The position numbers were made by a program, and so were the translations under genes. The notes below the pieces were generated by a model. It saw only the letters and a list, made by a program, of their open reading frames with translations. It made no database searches and was not told where the DNA came from. From the NCBI GenBank assembly GCA_964502665.1, contig CAZCXP010000022.1, positions 1 to 23,529 of the forward strand: a stretch of DNA of 23,529 nucleotides, in the 5' to 3' direction. This document shows positions 20,905 to 23,529 of the stretch, piece after piece; positions within the stretch are counted from its first letter, which is position 1, and every line of letters begins with the position of its first letter. This DNA is from SOKG01 sp964502665 (GTDB taxonomy: Bacteria; Chloroflexota; Dehalococcoidia; SZUA-161).

Positions 20905-22205
20905 TTCGCGATCCTGAACATGAGAAAATGCCGCGAAAGGAACTGGAGAGGCTTCAACTTGAGCGCCTACAGGCCAAGGTCGGAGAGGTCTACGAGAAGG
21001 TGCCCTTCTACCGCCAGGCATTCAAAGAAAGAGAAGTAACACCCGACGATGTGCAAACTCTCGCGGACCTGACGAAACTGCCGTTTACCACAAAACTAGA
21101 CTTTCGAGACAACTACCCCTACGGATTGCTGGCAGTGCCTCTGGAACAGGTAGTGCGCATCCACTCTTCCAGTGGCACCACAGGCAAGCCCATAATTGCG
21201 CCATATACCCAGGGAGACATTGATATTTGGACAGAGGTAATGGCTCGTGCTTTGACTGCAGCGGGTGTTACCAAGGACGATGTCCTGCAAAACGCCTACG
21301 GCTACGGTCTATTTACTGGAGGTCTCGGTTTTCACTACGCCGCTGAGCGCATTGGTGCCTCAATAGTCCCCACTGGCGGCGGAAATACCAAGCGTCAGAT
21401 TCTTCTCCTGCAAGACCTGGGGACTACCGTCATCACCTGCACCCCCTCCTATGCACTTATCATCAACGAAACTGCCCTGGACATGGGTGTTGATCTACGT
21501 GAAACCAAGCTCCGCTTGGGCGTACTGGGCGCCGAGCCCTGGTCAGACCAGATGAGGGAGGATATCGAGGAAAGGCTGGGCATTTTGGCCATCAATATCT
21601 ACGGGCTGACCGAGATCATTGGGCCTGGAGTCTCAGTGGAATGCCCGCATAAGTGTGGAATGCATATTTCAGAAGACCATTTCCTGGTCGAGATCATCGA
21701 CCCTCACACCGGTGAACAGTTGCCCTATGGAGAGGAAGGAGAGCTGGTAATAACAACTCTTACCAAGGAAGCTCAGCCAGTTATCCGATTCCGCACCAGG
21801 GATATCACCAGGCTCAATCCCGAGCCCTGCGAGTGTGGACGAACGCAGGTGAGAATGTCCAGAATAACTGGCCGCAGTGACGACATGCTAATCGTTCGAG
21901 GGGTGAATGTTTTCCCGTCACAGATAGAGAGCGTGCTTCTCGCTGTCGAGGGTGTGGAACCACACTACCTAATTGTGGTGGACAGACAGCACGTATTTAA
22001 GACCGACGAACTGGAGATATGGGTTGAGGTCTCCGAGGACGTATTCTCCGATGAGATGCAGAAGATGGAGAACCTGGAAAAGAGGCTCCGGTCCGAGATG
22101 GACAGCGTACTGGGGATTTCAGCTCGAATCAAACTCGTGGAACCCAAGACCATAGCACGCACTGAAGGCAAAGCCATAAGGGTGGTAGACAGAAGCGAGC
22201 TATGA
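20901..22205 (+). CDS. paaK: Phenylacetate-CoA ligase family protein (AMP-forming)
   Basis: This 434-residue enzyme activates aryl acetates to aryl-acetyl-CoA with ATP. It shows the adenylate-forming motifs in order: SSSGTTGKP (89-97), YGLTE (234-238), RTRD (298-301), the hinge region GRSDDMLIVRGVNVFPSQIE (324-343) and the catalytic C-terminal Lys424 in EGKAIRV. A CPH.CG.H and CECG cysteine pattern (about 249-253 and 310-312) fits the structural site seen in PaaK-type ligases. Coupled to iorB by ATGA. The context suggests it handles phenylacetate or indoleacetate linked to the Ior reaction, either recovering acids or working on imported substrates. Exact substrate unproven. Confidence 0.9.
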   Translation: MIRDPEHEKMPRKELERLQLERLQAKVGEVYEKVPFYRQAFKEREVTPDDVQTLADLTKLPFTTKLDFRDNYPYGLLAVPLEQVVRIHSSSGTTGKPIIAPYTQGDIDIWTEVMARALTAAGVTKDDVLQNAYGYGLFTGGLGFHYAAERIGASIVPTGGGNTKRQILLLQDLGTTVITCTPSYALIINETALDMGVDLRETKLRLGVLGAEPWSDQMREDIEERLGILAINIYGLTEIIGPGVSVECPHKCGMHISEDHFLVEIIDPHTGEQLPYGEEGELVITTLTKEAQPVIRFRTRDITRLNPEPCECGRTQVRMSRITGRSDDMLIVRGVNVFPSQIESVLLAVEGVEPHYLIVVDRQHVFKTDELEIWVEVSEDVFSDEMQKMENLEKRLRSEMDSVLGISARIKLVEPKTIARTEGKAIRVVDRSEL

Positions 22206-22561
22206 CACTCTAACACTACACACAACTACGTGAATGCTCGCGCATGGTGTATAGGGAAATTCCGAATACTAATTTCGAAGCTCAAAACAAATTCAAATAT
22301 CAAAACGCAAAAGGAAAAGGTGCAGGGCAAAATCCAAAATGGGTAGAGTAGCGTCGTGACTCCTGTCACGACGAAGGGTTCGTTGCCACAGGAGTGGCAA
22401 CGCTACGCTTGAACTTTGAATTGCCATCTTGCTCCCTTATCTTTGAGTTTTGACATTGTTTGGGATCTCGTGCCCTGGATTTGGTGCTTAATTGCGGTTC
22501 ACGCGCAACTTCTTAATGCGTTCTATATAACAATATAAGCAAGGTGAGGGAGGAACCTGCT
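22206..22561. repeat. 356-nt intergenic region with a miniature inverted-repeat element
   Basis: No gene is seen. A-rich CAAAA-type sequence at about 22285-22340 recurs as an imperfect inverted copy at about 22408-22490 (for example TCAAAACGCAAAA against the complement of TTTGAGTTTTGA). These arms surround a GC-rich palindromic core at 22348-22406. The layout fits a non-coding mobile repeat of the kind scattered in many environmental bacterial genomes. Confidence 0.5.
22348..22406. mobile_element. Double-hairpin palindromic core with complementary loops
   Basis: Outer arms GTAGCG (22348-22353) and CGCTAC (22401-22406) enclose two hairpins: CGTCGTGAC-TCCT-GTCACGACG (22352-22373) and CGTTGCCAC-AGGA-GTGGCAACG (22381-22402), each with a 9-bp perfect stem. 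The loops TCCT and AGGA are complementary, and ACTCCTGT/ACAGGAGT form an 8-nt inverted pair. Confidence 0.65.
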
Positions 22562-22972
22562 GTGAGAATAAAGCAAGTTTCCGTTTTTGTGGAGAACCAG
22601 CCTGGCCGTCTGGTGGCCATCCTGGAAGCCCTCGAGAGAAGCGGGATCAGCATACGTGCACTGTCGATAAGCGAAAGCGCCGAGTTTGGCATAGTGCGTA
22701 TGATTCTGGACAATGCGGAAAAGGGACTGGAAGCCCTGCGGCAAGCTGGTTTTAGCGCCAGGATGGACTGGATACTCAGCGCTGAGATACCAGATGTGCC
22801 CGGCGGGCTGCTCAACAGCGTAGGCAGACCGCTGGCCGAAGCCGGGATTAATCTCAAATACTTCTACGCTTACATTGAACAGGCCGCAGGCGATAAGGCA
22901 ATGGTAGTGCTGAAGACAGATGATTTGGAAAAAGCGGAGCAGGTCTTGAAATCGCTATGGGCTGACTCTTAG
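22562..22972 (+). CDS. Tandem ACT-domain protein (putative amino acid sensor)
   Basis: The 136-residue protein is made of two ACT domains: residues about 1-68 (IKQVSVFVENQPGRLVAILE, then the GIVRMILD strand) and about 69-136 (VPGGLLNSVGRPLAEAGINL then MVVLKTDD). ACT modules bind amino acids at a dimer interface and often regulate amino acid metabolism. Such stand-alone tandem-ACT genes are often found beside ior and paaK genes, which supports a regulatory role for aromatic or branched-chain amino acid use. GTG 22562 is chosen for the GGAGG 8 nt upstream; an in-frame GTG at 22544 overlaps that ribosome binding site. Separated from paaK by the repeat region. Confidence 0.88.
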   Translation: MRIKQVSVFVENQPGRLVAILEALERSGISIRALSISESAEFGIVRMILDNAEKGLEALRQAGFSARMDWILSAEIPDVPGGLLNSVGRPLAEAGINLKYFYAYIEQAAGDKAMVVLKTDDLEKAEQVLKSLWADS

Positions 22973-23017
22973 GCTTTTCCGTATTCCTCTACCAGCACGG
23001 CTACGGTCTGACACACG

Positions 23018-23529
23018 CTAGCAAAGACCATATTGCCTGGCTACCGCCTTGAAGCCCGGCAGCGATCCTTCGATAACCCGATCCTCGACGCAGTAGGATA
23101 TGCGGAAGTATCCGGGAGCACCAAATCCCTTCCCTGGCACCACCAGCACGTTGTGCTTCTGCAATTCCTTGACGAAAGCTACGTCATCCTCAATAGGCGA
23201 CCTGGGGAATATGTAGAAGGCACCCGCAGGCTTCACCATCGAATAGCCCATCTCAGCAAGACCGTTGTAGAGCAGATCCCTTTTCTTCGCGTACTGGCCT
23301 ACATCCACAGACACATCCTGCAAACTTTGCACCACATGCTGCATAAGAGCGGGAGCATTTACGAAACCAAGCACACGATTGCAGAATATCAATCCGTTCA
23401 TCAACTCCTCCCGCCCCTCATATTCTGGGTTGACGGCAATATACCCGATTCGCTCCCCGGGCACAGCAAGGTCCTTTGAGTGGGAAGTGGCAACAATGGT
23501 TCTGGGATGGTACTGAAAGACATATGGGC
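23018..23529 (-). CDS. Class I/II PLP-dependent aminotransferase (partial, C-terminal part)
   Basis: About 169 residues are visible and the frame stays open to the right edge. The segment ATSHSKDLAVPGERIGYI contains the PLP-binding lysine (SHSK) and the following GERIGY phosphate-binding motif of fold-type I aminotransferases. Further on are MVKPAGAFYIFP and PGKGFGAPGYFRISYCV, whose Arg binds the substrate carboxylate. It would move amino groups between an amino acid and a 2-oxo acid; next to iorAB this fits supply of aryl or branched 2-oxo acids. It is convergent with the ACT gene, separated by 45 nt. The N-terminal half and start lie outside the window. Confidence 0.92.
   Translation of the reverse strand, partial: PYVFQYHPRTIVATSHSKDLAVPGERIGYIAVNPEYEGREELMNGLIFCNRVLGFVNAPALMQHVVQSLQDVSVDVGQYAKKRDLLYNGLAEMGYSMVKPAGAFYIFPRSPIEDDVAFVKELQKHNVLVVPGKGFGAPGYFRISYCVEDRVIEGSLPGFKAVARQYGLC

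Noticed and set aside
22974..23036. 20-codon minus-strand frame MVFASVCQTVAVLVEEYGKA overlapping the end of the aminotransferase
   Set aside because: It looks protein-like and could be the tail of another gene reached by a frameshift, but the aminotransferase ends naturally at 23018 and no frameshift signal is evident; too short to call.

Overview
The window looks like a chromosomal stretch from an uncultured Chloroflexota bacterium, probably Dehalococcoidia or a close relative. The indications are a type IV pilus operon with no outer-membrane secretin (consistent with a single membrane), an archaellin-type prepilin start at the left edge, and strictly anaerobic-type ferredoxin-dependent 2-oxoacid oxidation next to a branched-chain/aromatic amino acid ABC transporter. 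The taxonomy is inferred from gene content and style only.

Left part (1-4841). On the minus strand lie the start of an archaellin-like protein, a truncated small HTH gene, a membrane-anchored molybdopterin (sulfite oxidase fold) oxidoreductase, a possible 28-residue membrane peptide and a NifU C-terminal-domain scaffold. The nifU-like gene has a plausible Crp/Fnr-type promoter. A phytoene-desaturase-like flavoprotein is read on the plus strand. After it, about 700 bases hold a decayed response regulator, a striking array of six 11-bp direct repeats (Pho-box style), and an intact receiver-only response regulator whose phosphoacceptor Asp is replaced by Gly.

Middle part (4880-13212, minus strand). 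A type IV pilus operon is transcribed right to left: major-pilin-like gene with a coupled 18-codon leader, small MerR-like HTH gene with its own 18-bp dyad, pilB, pilC, two prepilins, a large PilX-like protein with two tandem beta-sandwich repeats (possible tip adhesin), pilO, and a fused pilM-pilN. The genes are closely spaced, three of them joined by ATGA stop/start overlaps. The operon ends in a 49-bp perfect direct repeat that flanks an 87-bp inverted-repeat element.

Right part (13550-23529). A clear sigma70-type promoter and a 31-nt near-perfect hairpin precede livK-livH-livM-livG-livF-iorA-iorB-paaK, a tightly packed likely operon. It encodes uptake of branched-chain or aromatic amino acids (or 2-oxo acids), oxidation of aryl pyruvates to aryl-acetyl-CoA with reduction of ferredoxin, and an aryl-acetate CoA ligase. 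After a palindrome-rich miniature element comes a tandem-ACT protein, probably an amino acid sensor. A convergent class I aminotransferase, cut by the window edge, could supply the 2-oxo acids. No rRNA, tRNA or CRISPR array was seen.
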